Below, piece by piece: positions 32,449 through 43,335 of a DNA stretch of 64,000 nt. Under the pieces are notes generated by a model that made no database searches, had not been told where the DNA came from, and saw only the letters and a list, made by a program, of their open reading frames with translations. The stretch's first letter is position 1; each line of letters starts with the position of its first letter. Made by a program: the position numbers and the translations under genes. The stretch lies in NCBI GenBank assembly GCA_037975125.1, contig CM075856.1, positions 2,488,825 to 2,552,824 on the forward strand, read 5' to 3'. The stretch comes from Latrodectus hesperus. Its lineage: Eukaryota; Arthropoda; Arachnida; Araneae; Theridiidae.

Positions 32449-33307
32449 GTAAAGATTAATTCATTTACTTTATTATTTTAAATTTGTATTTGGAAAGGAA
32501 TTTATGTTAATCTTACTTTACATTTAATGATATCGAAAAGATAGATCTACATTTAAGGTAAATGTTTTTTTTTTCATTGAGCAGAATGGAATATATCAGT
32601 GTAATTTTAAGTAATCAGATCGTAAGTACTCAAGTTTCGACTGCTGTTTGTAGCCTGCAAACACAGCTGCAAGAGGCGAGGTTGACACTTGAGCAGCAAT
32701 TCTCCTTATCCAAACGAGAGGCATCCAAAGTCTGTGCCTTCTGAACAGGATGAGGCTCTTCATCCAGATCAATGTGGTTGCTATTTTCTGAATTCGAGAA
32801 CCCAAGTCCTACCAAGAGTCTAGTCCCAAGTGTGCCCTATAGCAGTGACAGCCAAACTGTCGATCGCGTGCGACTGGACATTTTCGATAGATCCCGAAAT
32901 GGATAACATCTATTTTACAATATATTAAAATGCTTTTATATCTGAGAAAGGAATTACAATTCTTCTATGATTTGAAAAGGATTTTACTTTTTTCACAGTT
33001 TGTTAGACCTCCTTCTATGAATTCTGTATTCGCTCATGGAGAATTTTGATTCGTATGAAAGTACACCAGCAGTGGAGTAGCAATTGATTAGCTATCAAAA
33101 TTATTATGTATGTTAAAATCATTTCCTTCAAACTCGGAAAATGTATACCCTCTTGTTCCTTTTTTTTAATATCCAAATTGGTCTAAATTTATCACAAAGT
33201 CAAATACTTGTTATCTTTTTATTAATCTGAATCCTCTTAACAAAATGAAATTTAGTTTAAAATAAAATTACGTTGAGCTAGTAAGTTTTAACAACTCTTA
33301 TTTTTTC
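32449..33307. other. bestrophin intron, unassigned
   Basis: Nothing recognised. Confidence 0.45.
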
Positions 33308-33580
33308 AATAACGGCGGACACTGGATGACCAACCTTTCGCCACAACAAAGCCAAAAACTGCTGCTCATTGGTCGTTATCTAGTGGGCACCTGTGAACAA
33401 AGTCACTGAGGCGAGTAGCATTATCCACGCCATACCACCACAAACCCGTTTATAGGGTGGACCACATTCATACATCATCTCAGAAGAAAGGACATACATA
33501 CATAAGAGATTGGAGTGAACTCCGTTCTGTACCAATCGGTTATCGGGTTTAGTCCACTCATCACCATCGTGAGCAAGCAG
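33308..33580 (-). mobile_element. SINE family D, head altered
   Basis: The minus strand carries ACAAACCCGTTTATAGGGTG in reverse sense, CCTCAGTGACTTTGTTCACA and GGTGCCCACTAGATAACGAC, matching the bodies at 37402 and 39109. The tRNA-like head is degraded beyond recognition (TTAGTCCACTCATCACC). Confidence 0.75.
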
Positions 33581-33714
33581 CACCTTCCAGGGATTAAAAG
33601 GTTGTCCTCAAACTGTGCCGTCACTCAGCATTGCTGTTGAAAATGAAGGATTTACAATGGTGGGGCCTTAAAGCCTTGTATTGGTTATCGCAGTGTCCAA
33701 TACACTACAGTTCC

Positions 33715-33735
33715 GTATATATATATATATATATA

Positions 33736-33790
<55 letters not shown>
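33715..33790. repeat. (TA)n tract at the 3' side of a LINE
   Basis: TA dinucleotides interrupted once (ATGATATA) at 33736. They sit where the 3' tail of the minus-strand LINE should end. Confidence 0.95.
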
Positions 33791-33793
<3 letters not shown>

Positions 33794-35565
33794 AGAGGAA
33801 TTTCAAAAAGTATAAGTAAATAAGACAGTAAAAAGCTATAAACAAATGGAGAATGAAACTATTGAGGAGTGGCTGCAAATTTCTTGATTCTGTGATTGGT
33901 AGGGAAAATGCAGTCATTTCAGTAATGAAGTCCCTAACTAAAAGTTCGAGTTTGTTTAAACATAGGAGGTTAAAAGTCTGAGTCTGATGAATCGTCTGGG
34001 AAGCTTAGCGATTAGTGTTAATTTTCTCTTGTGGGGAGCTGAACGAAGACTGAATTGAAGAAAATCGGTGTTAGTTAATGTTTTGAGGGCATGTGAGATG
34101 ATGCTGTGCGGTTTAGCTGCATTCTATAATGTAATAGAAAGGGTTGCCTTCTTTGCCACAGAGACAAAGAGATGAAGACGCTCTATTTACTTTTTTAAGT
34201 AAGTTGAGAATGGACCATGTTCCGTTACGAAGTAATTTACATACGGGTTATGCAGTAGGAGACTTTAGGATTTATTTTGTTAGTTTTCTTCCCTGGTGGT
34301 TTATTGTCCATGTGGTTTGCCATGAGGCTAATTTTTGAGATTTGAGATTGTGTTTTATGGAGGTACCATGCGAGGTGATATTGATCATCTTTTGGAAGTT
34401 TGGTTGATTCTTTCGCAGCTGCGTCAACGAGCTCATTGCCTTGAATTCCTATGTGAGCTCTGATCCAGATGAGGGTGAATTTGCTGCATCGGTTATCATT
34501 GATTGAATTAGTTGAATAAGGTGGGAGTGATGTAGGGTGTTGCTGATGGCTAGAAGGGTAGATTGGCGGCCTGACCAGATTGTTGATTTTGGGTATTTGG
34601 GGATGAAGGCATGCTTTATGGCTTTAAAGATGGCGAGAGCCTCAGCCTGGAATACCGTATTCCTTGAACTTAGTAAGAATTTACTTGCCGTGATGATGCT
34701 GTCATTGATCAGTAAAACAAAAGCTGCTCCAGTTGATTCATTTATTTTTGACCCGTCTGTGTAGTAGTTGGGGTGGTTGGAAGTAGGCTGTAAGATTGAA
34801 TTTTTGTTGAATATCACTTTGATTTTTATATGGCGTTTACCTGGATGGATCAGGTCTTTATAAGCCTTGCCCTCCATTTGGTCTGGATGAAGAATTTCTC
34901 CATCAATGTTTACTGGTTCGTTAAGTTGGAGGATTGCTGTCTTTGTAGCTTCGTATTTAAGTTGGAGGTTGAATGGAGGAGTGCCAGAGAGGATGGTGAG
35001 GCTGATTGATGGCGTGGTTCGTTATGTCCTTGTGATTCAGAGGGTGAAGAGGCGTTGCAGACTGGAGAGTAGTTTTATCTTTCGTGTTGTTTTTTTTTTT
35101 TTGAGGGTAATGCCCAGAATGAAACTGCATAAAGGATGATCCGTTGAGTAATAGTGGTGTAAATAATTTTGAGGAATTTGCCTCAAAGGCTTCCTATTCT
35201 TTGGGAAATGGGGAGGACTTTTGTCTTTAAGTTTCGGATGTGCTGTAAGAATGAGATCTTATTGTTTATTGTGACCTCGAGGTAACTGAATGACTTAGTA
35301 TGTCTTAGGCTGATGCCATTCAGCATTATTTTTGGATTGGATTTTAGAGTCCTGGAATTTTTTTATGAATTATATCATTGCTTGTGATTTTTGTGGTGTG
35401 ATAGTGAGTGAGCTAAAGAGCGTTGCAAAGATTTGAGAAAATCTGTTGGAAATATTGCTATAGCGTTTTAACTCTCCTCTGGTTTTACCTCTTGTGATTA
35501 GGAGTGTATCATCTGCATAACAAATAATTTGTGGGTGCTCCGGCCAGGTGTGTGAGACAACGCTG
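33791..35565 (-). pseudogene. 5'-truncated LINE: reverse transcriptase end, RNase H, Cys/His tail
   Basis: Read on the minus strand. The reverse-transcriptase active-site motif YADDTLLI is at about 35500-35519, then TITQRIILYAVSFW (35090-35150). A clear RNase H domain follows at 34449-34760 (YYTDGSKINESTGAAF, FQAEALAIFKAIKHAF), then IWIRAHIGIQGNELVDAAAK at about 34400-34470. The Cys/His tail CLCGKEGNPFYYIIEC is near 34140. The order RT, RNase H, C-terminal zinc-like motif is that of I-group LINEs. Several stops and frameshifts; the first half of the RT and the endonuclease are absent. Confidence 0.88.
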
Positions 35566-35569
35566 TGGA

Positions 35570-35666
35570 AGTAAATGCTCCGGAGAATCGGTCCTCCACC
35601 AGGATTCGAACCCGGGACCTAAAGCTCAGGAGTCAGGAACGCTAACCCTTCAGCCATCGGTTGGCA
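35570..35666 (-). mobile_element. SINE family D, head only
   Basis: Minus strand TGCCAACCGATGGCTGAAGG, TAGCGTTCCTGACTCCTGAG, B-box GGGTTCGAATCCTGG. The body is missing; the LINE fragment begins immediately to the left. Confidence 0.8.
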
Positions 35667-36369
35667 AAACTGTTATTGAATTTCATAAAGAAACATGAAT
35701 TTATTTCTCACTGTACTTTTTCATTGAAGTGCAAACGCACATCGGCATAGTGCGCCATCTATCTGAAATTTACGATTTCAGCATTCGTGTTTACTCTACA
35801 AATTATAGAAATTCCATTTCATAGTTTTGTTTCCATGCGTTGATCAGCTGATTTTCTAAATGGTTGTAACTTGTTTTTGCCATGACAGATAAATGCCGCT
35901 CATGAATTTTTATTCAAGTTTTTGTAATTGATTTGGCAACAAAATATAAAAATGTAACCTTTTAAATTGAAGAAATAAAATGTGAAGTTGAAATGAGTGT
36001 TTGAATTCATTTTTAATTCATTATTTTCTACGATTAAATAATTAATAAGCAGGAATAATACAATCCTTATACTAGTACACTGCTAAGAAAAAGGTCTTAG
36101 AGAAGGAACGGAAATATTTATCACATATGATTAACACCAAATACAATATAACTTAACAAAAAGAAGACTGCGTGGCAATGAATGATTATGACTTCAAAAA
36201 CTGGAATATGGACATAAATGCTCAGTTTCGTGTTTTTTCCAAAAGCTCCTTCGTTTCTCTGTGCTTCAGAAAGGAAACTCAGTTGTTTAGCTTTTGTTTC
36301 AAGTAAATGTCATGACTTCATCATTTACCAGAAACCATTGCTTGGCGAATTGTTGGAAAATTCGTATCT
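35667..36369. other. bestrophin intron, unassigned
   Basis: No recognisable gene or repeat. Confidence 0.45.
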
Positions 36370-36417
36370 GCAAATATAGAGAAATAAGATGCATGCAAAG
36401 ACTGAATGCACCGGCAT

Positions 36418-36904
36418 TTACTTCCCTTCTTCTTCTTCATCCAACGCCATCCCGTGGCCGATGGGCCATTTGGCGCCGTGCTTTCCAGTAGAGTCCAGCC
36501 CGCCCATGCAAGTCGTCGTCAGCCTGTTCCAGAGCATCACAGCAAGCCAGGTGTTCGGCTGTACCCTCGCCTGTAGAACACAGGGGGCAGAGGGGAGTAT
36601 CGGCAAGGCCTATCCTGTGGAGATGCTTCTGGGGGTAGTCGTGACCCGTCGCCATCCTGAAGGTGGCAACCGCCACTTCATGCGGCAGGTTGTTGGGGAT
36701 GGTATTGCATCTGACAATAGTCTCCCATCTTTTGCCAACAGCAGCTGCCTCCCAGGCTGTCCTAATTGATTTTTGAATGCGTAGATTATTAGCACTACGT
36801 GCAGCAGAATAGCTTATAGACCTGTCTTCTTGTGTCAAGTCACATCCAGATTTGGCAAGCCCATCTGCACGCTCGAATTTACTTCCCTGTACCTGCTTCA
36901 AAGG
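36418..36904 (-). pseudogene. LINE C-terminal fragment (RNase H end and Cys/His motif)
   Basis: A single minus-strand open frame of about 154 codons: SKFERADGLAKSGCDLT (end of RNase H), then AVATFRMATGHDYPQKHLHR and TPLCPLCSTGEGTAEHLACC, the C-x2-C...H-x4-C signature after RNase H in I/R1-like LINEs. It has a different sequence from the LINE at 33791-35565, so it is a second family. The frame is intact over the fragment, which suggests a fairly recent insertion, but it is truncated on both sides. Confidence 0.85.
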
Positions 36905-37125
36905 TGGACTCTACCTGTTTGGTGGCAGTCTTCGTAATTTAGAAGCAAGGTCCAGGCAGAAGAACCCAACACAAACCCTGTCACTCTCAGTGGTATTATT
37001 CCACTTGGAGGATATGGCTACCACAACTCATTGAAAATGTCCCAGCATCCTTTAGCAAACAGGAGGGATCTTGGGTTAAGCCAGGATTCAAACTCACTAT
37101 ATTCAGCTGACGGCAGCAACACCCT
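36905..37125 (-). mobile_element. SINE family A, degraded
   Basis: The minus strand contains GTTGGGTAGGGTGTTGCTGC, GAGTTTGAATCCTGGCTTAA, ATCCCTCCTGTTTGCTAAAG and the tail with GTTGGGTTCTTCTGCC, corresponding in order to the copies at 22905 and 38690. Confidence 0.65.
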
Positions 37126-37401
37126 ACCCAACCTTTCTGCAGATGATATAGTAAGAAGTAGGGACTGAAAAATGTGGAATTACTGTCAGGAAATAGAGAA
37201 TGTGTTGTTGAGTAAAAAAAGGTCTTCCAGTGTGGTGGAGGTAAATGTGGACTGTTTAGAGTCCGTCAAAACAGGACAATTGACGCTAGATAGCTGAAAA
37301 TACAGTTTTCTTTCTCCGCAGAACAGAGGATCTAAGGCATAGTAGTTTGAAATAAACTTCATCTGGCATACTTCGATTCATTTACACCAATGATGTATCT
37401 T

Positions 37402-37701
37402 GCCGACCGATGGCTGAGTGGTTAGCGTTCCAGACTTCTATGTTGTGGGTGCCAGATTTGATTCCCGGTTTGGGCATGGTTGTTACTTTCTCTCTCTGTG
37501 TTTCTCTGTCCTTTCTTCTGAGATGGTGTTGGAATGTTGCCCACCCTATAAACGGGTTTGTGGTGATATGGTGAGGGTAATGCTACTAGCCTCCGTGACT
37601 TGGTTAACAGGTGCTCGTTGGGTAATGACAAATGAGTTGCAATTTCTGGCTTCGTTCTGACGAACGGGTTAGTCACACAAATGCCCGCCTTTGTTAAAAA
37701 A
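37402..37701 (+). mobile_element. SINE family D, complete, 13-bp target duplication
   Basis: AATGATGTATCTT is duplicated perfectly at 37389-37401 and 37702-37714. Head GCCGACCGATGGCTGAGTGG (A-box), TTTGATTCCCGG (B-box), body ACCCTATAAACGGGTTTGTG, end TGCCCGCCTTTGTTAAAAAA. This 300-bp copy defines the family. Confidence 0.96.
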
Positions 37702-37939
37702 AATGATGTATCTTTCATTGACCCTCGTGCACATGTTGCGCATTGGTGATTGAAAAGTTAATGAGGACACGAAAAAATGATGACATGAGCATATGTGGAT
37801 GTTATGGACCTGCAGATACCACCACACGGATTGGCATTCTTATGGCTGGCAGGGAAGACACTGAGGCATCTTAAACACGCAGCCGTTGGTGACTCCTTTC
37901 TTGTGATGCTAGAGAATCACGGAACTCAAAAACTTCTGA

Positions 37940-38200
37940 GACATTGACATTGAAATGATACAGAGTATTGAATGGCCAGAATGTTTTCCAGACCAGCATC
38001 CCAATGGAATTTGCTTAGGAAAAATTTGGATGATGCGTTGCTCCGAGACCTTCTTTTATTATCAAGGATTTCGAGACATCACTTCTTCAAGGGCGGAATT
38101 GCACTTCTCAGTGTCTCATCGTCCATACAAAGCACACACTACAAAAACATCTGCATCCTTCCCAAATAATATATTTTGGGTATTCACGAAATCCCTATAG
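37940..38200 (+). pseudogene. Tc1-like transposase C-terminal relic
   Basis: IEWPECFPDQHPN near 37970 resembles the WPARSPDLNPIE block holding the third catalytic position of Tc1 transposases. The next about 60 residues, with frameshifts, can be followed as a decayed C-terminus. No inverted repeats identified. Confidence 0.45.
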
Positions 38201-38419
38201 TTACGCTGAAACAGCCTATCGTGCTCACTTCGTCATTCAGAAGAATTAAAGCTTATTTCTTGCTAAAATGTGTGTCTATTTTCCGGCATTATGTTTATCT
38301 TAACTTATCCGCTTACTTTTATACCAATATATAGCTGTTAATCAACAGTTTCTTTCAATTTTTCTCTCATATACTAATTTTTATGAGCAGTATATTTAAC
38401 AAAGCTGATTTTGTTCCAG

Positions 38420-38635
38420 AAGCCGGAAACGGAGCGTGGGTCCCGGAAGTCCTCAGGAGACGAGCGACCTCATGCCGCCACCCAACAACATCGTCATCAA
38501 GAGCGGGAGGAGGCTGAGCACCACCAGCGACCCGGGCAAGATCGCCGTCTCGCACCCAGAGACGAGCGGCTTACTCACCCCCAGTTACCAGCGCAGACAC
38601 AGGCCGTCCGCGGTGGCGGCCCACGTCCTCTCCAG
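38420..38635 (+). CDS. bestrophin exon (Ser/Arg/Pro-rich cytoplasmic tail)
   Basis: Between TTGTTCCAG and GTAATC; 216 nt, completing a Lys codon from the previous exon and leaving two bases. Encodes SRKRSVGPGSPQETSDL, MPPPNNIVIKSGRRLSTTSD and HPETSGLLTPSYQRRHRPSA. It is basic, Ser/Thr/Pro-rich and probably disordered, with RRLS- and KRSV-type kinase-site-like motifs. The exon is strikingly GC-rich (many CpG, G/C in third positions) against AT-rich introns. Phase compatibility with both neighbours supports it strongly; homology in this tail cannot be judged by eye. Confidence 0.87.
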
Positions 38636-38689
38636 GTAATCTTTCCTTTGCTACAGCGGGAGGCAATGCTTTTGAAACATCGTAATCTG

Positions 38690-38980
38690 GGTTCGGTCGC
38701 AATGTCCTCCAAGTGAAATGATACCGGTGGAGTGTGGCAGACAAAGGGGTCTTCAGCTGGGTCCCTGCTTCGAAATCACGAAGACTCCACCCGGCTGCTT
38801 CTGTCCAATTGGTGACTCAACTCAGGGCTAAGTACAGGGAAGCATGCGGCTGCAAAAACACATCGTGATCCGGATTCCCTGTGTGGGCTGGTTGGTTAGG
38901 GCGTCGTTCCCATTATCGAAAGGAGGCGAGTTCGAATCCCGATTTAACCGAATATCCTCCGCGTTCATTAAAGTTGGATG
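38690..38980 (+). mobile_element. SINE family A tail followed by a family A head
   Basis: 38690-38880 holds the tail part (GGTCGCAATGTCCTCCAAGT, GCTGGGTCCCTGCTTCGAAA, GGGCTAAGTACAGGGAAGCA). Directly after comes a tRNA-like head (GGCTGGTTGGTTAGGGCGTC, GAGTTCGAATCCCGATTTAA at 38927-38946). Either two copies abut or a tandem has formed. Confidence 0.8.
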
Positions 38981-39108
38981 GGATACGTTGTATTAAGTGT
39001 CTTATTATGTTTTACAATTTCAACTTACGCTGAGATTCATTAGTTAAATGTTATTAGAACTAGACACTTATTATAAATCCCAGATTCATATTCATTAATA
39101 AAGTTTAT

Positions 39109-39407
39109 GTCGAACGATTGGCTTAGTGGTTAACGTTTCTGACTCCTGAGCTGTTGGTCCCTGGGTCGAATACCGGTTCGGGCAAGGATGTTTCTTTCCT
39201 TCTCTGCCCTTTCTTCTGTGATGTTGTATGAATGTGGCCCGCCCTATAAACGGGTTTGTGGTGGTATGGCGCGGGTAACGCTACTCGCCTCCGTGACTTG
39301 GTTCACAGGTGCTCTCTGGGTAACGATAAATGAGTAGCAATTTCTGCCCTTGTTGTGGCATAGGGTTCAGTCACCCTTGTGTGCCCGCCATCGGATAAAA
39401 AATAATA
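39109..39407 (+). mobile_element. SINE family D with 12-bp target duplication
   Basis: AATAAAGTTTAT at 39097-39108 and 39408-39419. Head GAACGATTGGCTTAGTGGTT, B-box GGTCGAATACCGG, body CCCTATAAACGGGTTTGTGG, end TGCCCGCCATCGGATAAAAA. About 80 percent identical to the copy at 37402. Confidence 0.93.
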
Positions 39408-39419
39408 AATAAAGTTTAT

Positions 39420-40005
39420 TACAAAGATTAGTTTATAACAACATAAATAACATGGCCAAGTTTAATAACATATTAGGCGCACTAGCTATTAAAACAGAAA
39501 ACGGTATATTTAAAATGGAATTGAAGTTTGCTTAAGATGTTTAAATTGTTTACAAAATGGAAACTTCCGCATTACTTACGAGGATATCTGGAGACTCACG
39601 TGCAACTCACGTGGCGGCAGGCAAAGCCTAAGTGCTGTACTGGGCAAAAAGGAACCCTAGGAAGACGAGTTTATCTAGATTCCCTTTTTCCCAACGCCAT
39701 TCATGCTAATTCTTCCTCCTCGTTTCAGATCTGGCAATTAGAAGTTCCCCCGGGAAAAATACAATATATCCTGGTTCACAATCTCAGCATGTCCTTTCGC
39801 AGTACCAAAAAATGAACATCCCTCGTAAAGATCCTTGTCTAGGTTCCCTTTACTGGCTACTCGTTCGTGTCCGGTCCTGGCCTTCTCCAACTCCCGACTT
39901 CAAAACTGAAACTTCACTTCGCCATGCGCTGTTTACAATGAAGATACGCAGCGCCCCCTCCCAAATAGTTCTAGTTCTCAACCACAACAAGAAAAACTAA
40001 ATTGT
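39420..40005. other. bestrophin intron, unassigned
   Basis: Contains an open frame at 39528-39815 of about 94 codons with no recognisable content. Confidence 0.35.
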
Positions 40006-40009
40006 GCCC

Positions 40010-40190
40010 GTGTTTGGTCAGCACAGCGTTAAACAAGCCATGGTTACGATGCCCTCCAAACGAAATGGTACCCCTTGGACGGCAGGTCAAAGACGTTTTC
40101 TGCTTCTAAATGACTTCACCCAATTGCTTGTCCCTGGTAGAGTCTAACTCAGATCTAAGGGCCGGGAAGCATGCTGGTGCAACAGAACGC
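40010..40190 (+). mobile_element. SINE family A, 3' tail only
   Basis: GGTTACGATGCCCTCCAAAC, GAAATGGTACC, TTCACCCAATTGCTTGTCCC and GGCCGGGAAGCATGCTGGTG follow the order of the family tail at 38690-38880. Confidence 0.7.
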
Positions 40191-40888
40191 GTGAATGCCC
40201 ATAGCGTAATTTCAGGAGCGTGTATTCGTGAGGGAGGTTTAAACATCCGCCATGACACAAATGCAGTTCAGAAATGGATGGGATAATCACAGAGTCATTT
40301 CTTGTTTCGCTTCGTACTCGATGAATCATCAGTTTGCATGGTAATAGAGAAATTTTGAAATGGAATTCGTTTGAATCCTCTGTGTGCACCCTCCTGTGAG
40401 TTTGAAATGTGGCATTCGATCCCAGTTGTCTGCTTTCCGTGTTGTGGGAGTCGTTGCTGAGGGATTCTTCAGAAACGCCCCCTGCTTCTGAGAAGTTCCC
40501 TCGGAAAGTGGCGGTGGCACTTGGGTCCTCTGTTGCAGCGCGTTGCCTTTCATGTGGGAAGGGATGTGCGAGAAGACAAGTGGTCCTCACCCGCTGTCTG
40601 CCGATGAGGGAATTCGGGTTTCTTGATACCAGCAATTGTATTTTTAATTCTGTAGCATTTTAAAATAAGAAGTTCATCAACGTAACACGTTGCAGTTAAA
40701 GCAGCTGTAAATGTATGTATGGCCAAAAAAGGGCATTAAGAAAGCAATATTAGGCACGACAAAGTATTTTACTGCATTGCAATGGCTCATGTACCTTAAA
40801 TCTTTTATGATTAATGCTTCGAAATCTATTAACACATGAGATTTTTACCAAATCTAAACCTAAATGTCTGCCAGACCTTCAAGAAACA
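40191..40888. other. bestrophin intron, unassigned
   Basis: A minus-strand open frame of 163 codons (40144-40635) overlaps the SINE tail and extends into this GC-richer stretch. I recognise no domain and see no splice-site framing. Confidence 0.35.
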
Positions 40889-40902
40889 AGTTTTATTAAA
40901 TG

Positions 40903-41184
40903 TTGTTGCTGTTGCCGTGTGCCAGCTAGGCTGGCAATATGGAGTGCGCTGCTCTACTTTTTCAACTGAACCCTATTTTGGTGTGGAGTCCGACTTCCTG
41001 AGTATACACGTGCCATAGGAACCCGTTTATAGGGTAGGCATCCATTCACATCTCATTCATACAAGGAAAGGACAAAGACGGGATAAATAGAGAGAGAAAG
41101 TACATCCATGCCCGAACTGGGATTCAAACCCATAACCTCCTTATCCGCAGTCAGGCACGCTGACCACGAGACAAGTTGGTCGGC
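40903..41184 (-). mobile_element. SINE family B, 282 bp, perfect 14-bp target duplication
   Basis: AGTTTTATTAAATG at 40889-40902 and 41185-41198. The minus strand starts TGCCGACCAACTTGTCTCGT and has GGTTTGAATCCCAGTTCGGG as B-box region. It ends in the tail GGAGTGCGCTGC(T)C...CCAGCCTAGCTGGCAC and (CAA)-type repeats. Confidence 0.96.
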
Positions 41185-41198
41185 AGTTTTATTAAATG

Positions 41199-41979
41199 AA
41201 ATTCCAAGACTAAATTCTATTAGACTAGTGTTTCTCAACCGCCGGTCCGCGAAATAACCAGCTGTCTGTCCAAAATCGAAAGTGTCATCGGCTGACAACC
41301 GATATTAAAACAGCTCCTACATTACAATAATAATAGTTTAATAGCTTAAAATGTAATATTATCTATCATAAAAAGTATAACAAACTTGCAAATATGTACT
41401 TAATCGCCAGTCAAAAATTGCAGTGCCGTACACTTAGTTTACATATACACCAGTTAGTGTACCCCTGTGTGCCTTTACGATCGCTGATGACTTGAATGCT
41501 GAATGTCTATCGTAATTATTTATAAAATTATTTTAATTTTCTAATTACTCTTTAAAAATTATTTTTGTCGTCATGATTTATTTATGTGAAAAAATTGTGC
41601 CAATGGATCGAATTTTTACACTCACCAGTCACGAGAACGTACCGAAATATTTTACCGGTCCCTGAATTAAATGCAATTGAGGAACTCTGCGCTAGAGGAC
41701 GATGCTCGTTCGAGTACCGTAGAAAGAGTTGATTTCTGACCAGGACGTTACCGGACTCATTGGTTTAATAGCCATGAATTTCAACGATAATGCGCACCTA
41801 AACTTAAAAAATTTAAACCTAGAGCCCAAATAGGCAATTGACTCGACTTATGCAATAATTGCATCGAAAATTAAGTAAATGTAGACTTTTTCTCATAAGC
41901 AGAAACACCGATCAACAACGCACTTTGCGCACGTCTGAGCTAAAACGAAGAGCAATCTCAGTATAGCCGACTGACTGAA
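41199..41979. other. bestrophin intron, unassigned
   Basis: No recognisable feature. The stretch around 41230-41290 (CCGCCGGTCCGCGAAAT) recalls ends of hAT-type MITEs, but no partner end was found. Confidence 0.4.
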
Positions 41980-42900
41980 CGGAAGATTTAATGTTACTTT
42001 GATGAATACAATTTTTAAGTGACGTGCAGTCGAGTTTATGCTTATTAACCATAAAATGTTTCTTTCGTTACAATTGAGATCCTGAGTACGCCAATTTATC
42101 ACCATTCTCATTGGTTTAAAATATTCATGACGTCAGATAACGTTTCATCCACGTCACATATCGTATTGAAAGGATGTTGTAAATCCGATTCGTCGACGTA
42201 TTGGCTGCCTGCCTTTCAATCACGTTCTTCGAGTGGCAGCAAACAAGGCGAAGTTCACCATCGAATGTTTGAGAATAGTATCGAAGTTCATTCTGTTTAT
42301 AAAACTATTTCTTATATAAGGAGCAAAGCATCGGTTTGAGAATCCGTTTTCTAAGGATTCAATCCACTAACACATGGACAATAGAACAGCAGAGAAAGCA
42401 AAATGAAAAAGACAATGACAAAACATCAAACATTAAATCGGCAATGACGATATAAATTTTTAAAAATTTCATTCAGTGATTGAATTCTAAATTAATAATT
42501 GTTGTTGTTTTCTAATGACACTTGGACAAGCCAAGCTCGCTATGCTATGCGAATTAAGTCGATTGGGAGCGTCTTTCGTTTTAATCAGAGCACCATGTTG
42601 GCGAAAGTACGACTTGTGCTCTTCAAACCTGCCATAGGTACCCATTTATAGGGTAGGCAACCATTCACACCTCATTCATACAAGGAAAGGACAAAGACAG
42701 GATAGATAGAGAGAGAAAATACATCCATGCCCGAACCCATATTCGAACCCAGGGCCTCCTTATCCGTAGTCAGGCACGCTGACCACTAGACAAGTTGGGC
42801 GGCTTAATAATTGCAATATCTGTGAACAACCTCTTTTGATCGTTAATACTATTGCTTTGCTTACGCCAACATTAACAATTTTTTATAGTTAATATCGCTG
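41980..42900 (+). repeat. dispersed repeat family G, copy 4 (split by a SINE)
   Basis: Closest relative of copy 1; both share about 480 bp from GGAAGATTTAATGTTACTTT to CTAAATTAA. TGACGTCA lies at 42128-42135. The 3' block (ATTGCAATATCTGTGAACAA, TTGCTTACGCCAACATTAAC) resumes at 42806 after the inserted SINE. Confidence 0.85.
42502..42803 (-). mobile_element. chimeric SINE (family B head, family F tail), 10-bp duplication
   Basis: TTAATAATTG at 42492-42501 and 42804-42813. On the minus strand: B-type head GCCGCCCAACTTGTCTAGTG, B-box GGTTCGAATATGGG, shared middle CCTATAAATGGGTACCTATG. Then, in place of the B tail, comes the F tail (GCTCTGATTAAAACGAAAGA, GCTTGGCTTGTCCAAGTGTC). Confidence 0.92.
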
Positions 42901-43084
42901 AAATAATAAAAAGCAGATTTGTAAAAGTTGCCTCAAAAAAGTTCATTGATTTTTTTTTCTTTTTTGTCTGCTGGTCCAAATGCATAAGACTGGCTTGCAG
43001 TTTTTTTTTTTAAATAATTGAATTAACATATTAAAAGGAGCTTCCTTATTGTGGTCTATAGAACTAATAGACTCTGTATAGTTA

Positions 43085-43335
43085 GAGCCCCAGGGGCTCA
43101 GTAGCTCCATCCCGCTTCCCAAAGGATCAGTGAGACATAGCTTGCCGCCACGGGCAGCGACTGGAAGGGTGGCCACATTCTCCCACACTGCCTTGCAGGA
43201 GTTCCTGGAGTTGGTAACGTGGCCTACTCTATCTGTGACTTCCAAAATTCTTCCGCTGGTGTGTCGTCAATGTGGAGAGAAGGGTGCTACCACAGATGTC
43301 GAATTCATCACCTGATCGTTGTTTAAAATGTCTAG
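43085..43335 (+). repeat. dispersed repeat family H, copy 2
   Basis: GCTCAGTAGCTCCATCCCGC, CACGGGCAGCGACTGGAAGG, CCTGGAGTTGGTAACGTGGC, TGTGACTTCCAAAATTCTTC, GAGAGAAGGGTGCTACC and GTTTAAAATG follow the same order as in 58920-59265. More diverged than that copy. Confidence 0.8.

Noticed and set aside
40144..40635. 163-codon minus-strand open frame
   Set aside because: Overlaps a SINE tail, has no recognisable domain, and no splice or start context beyond chance.
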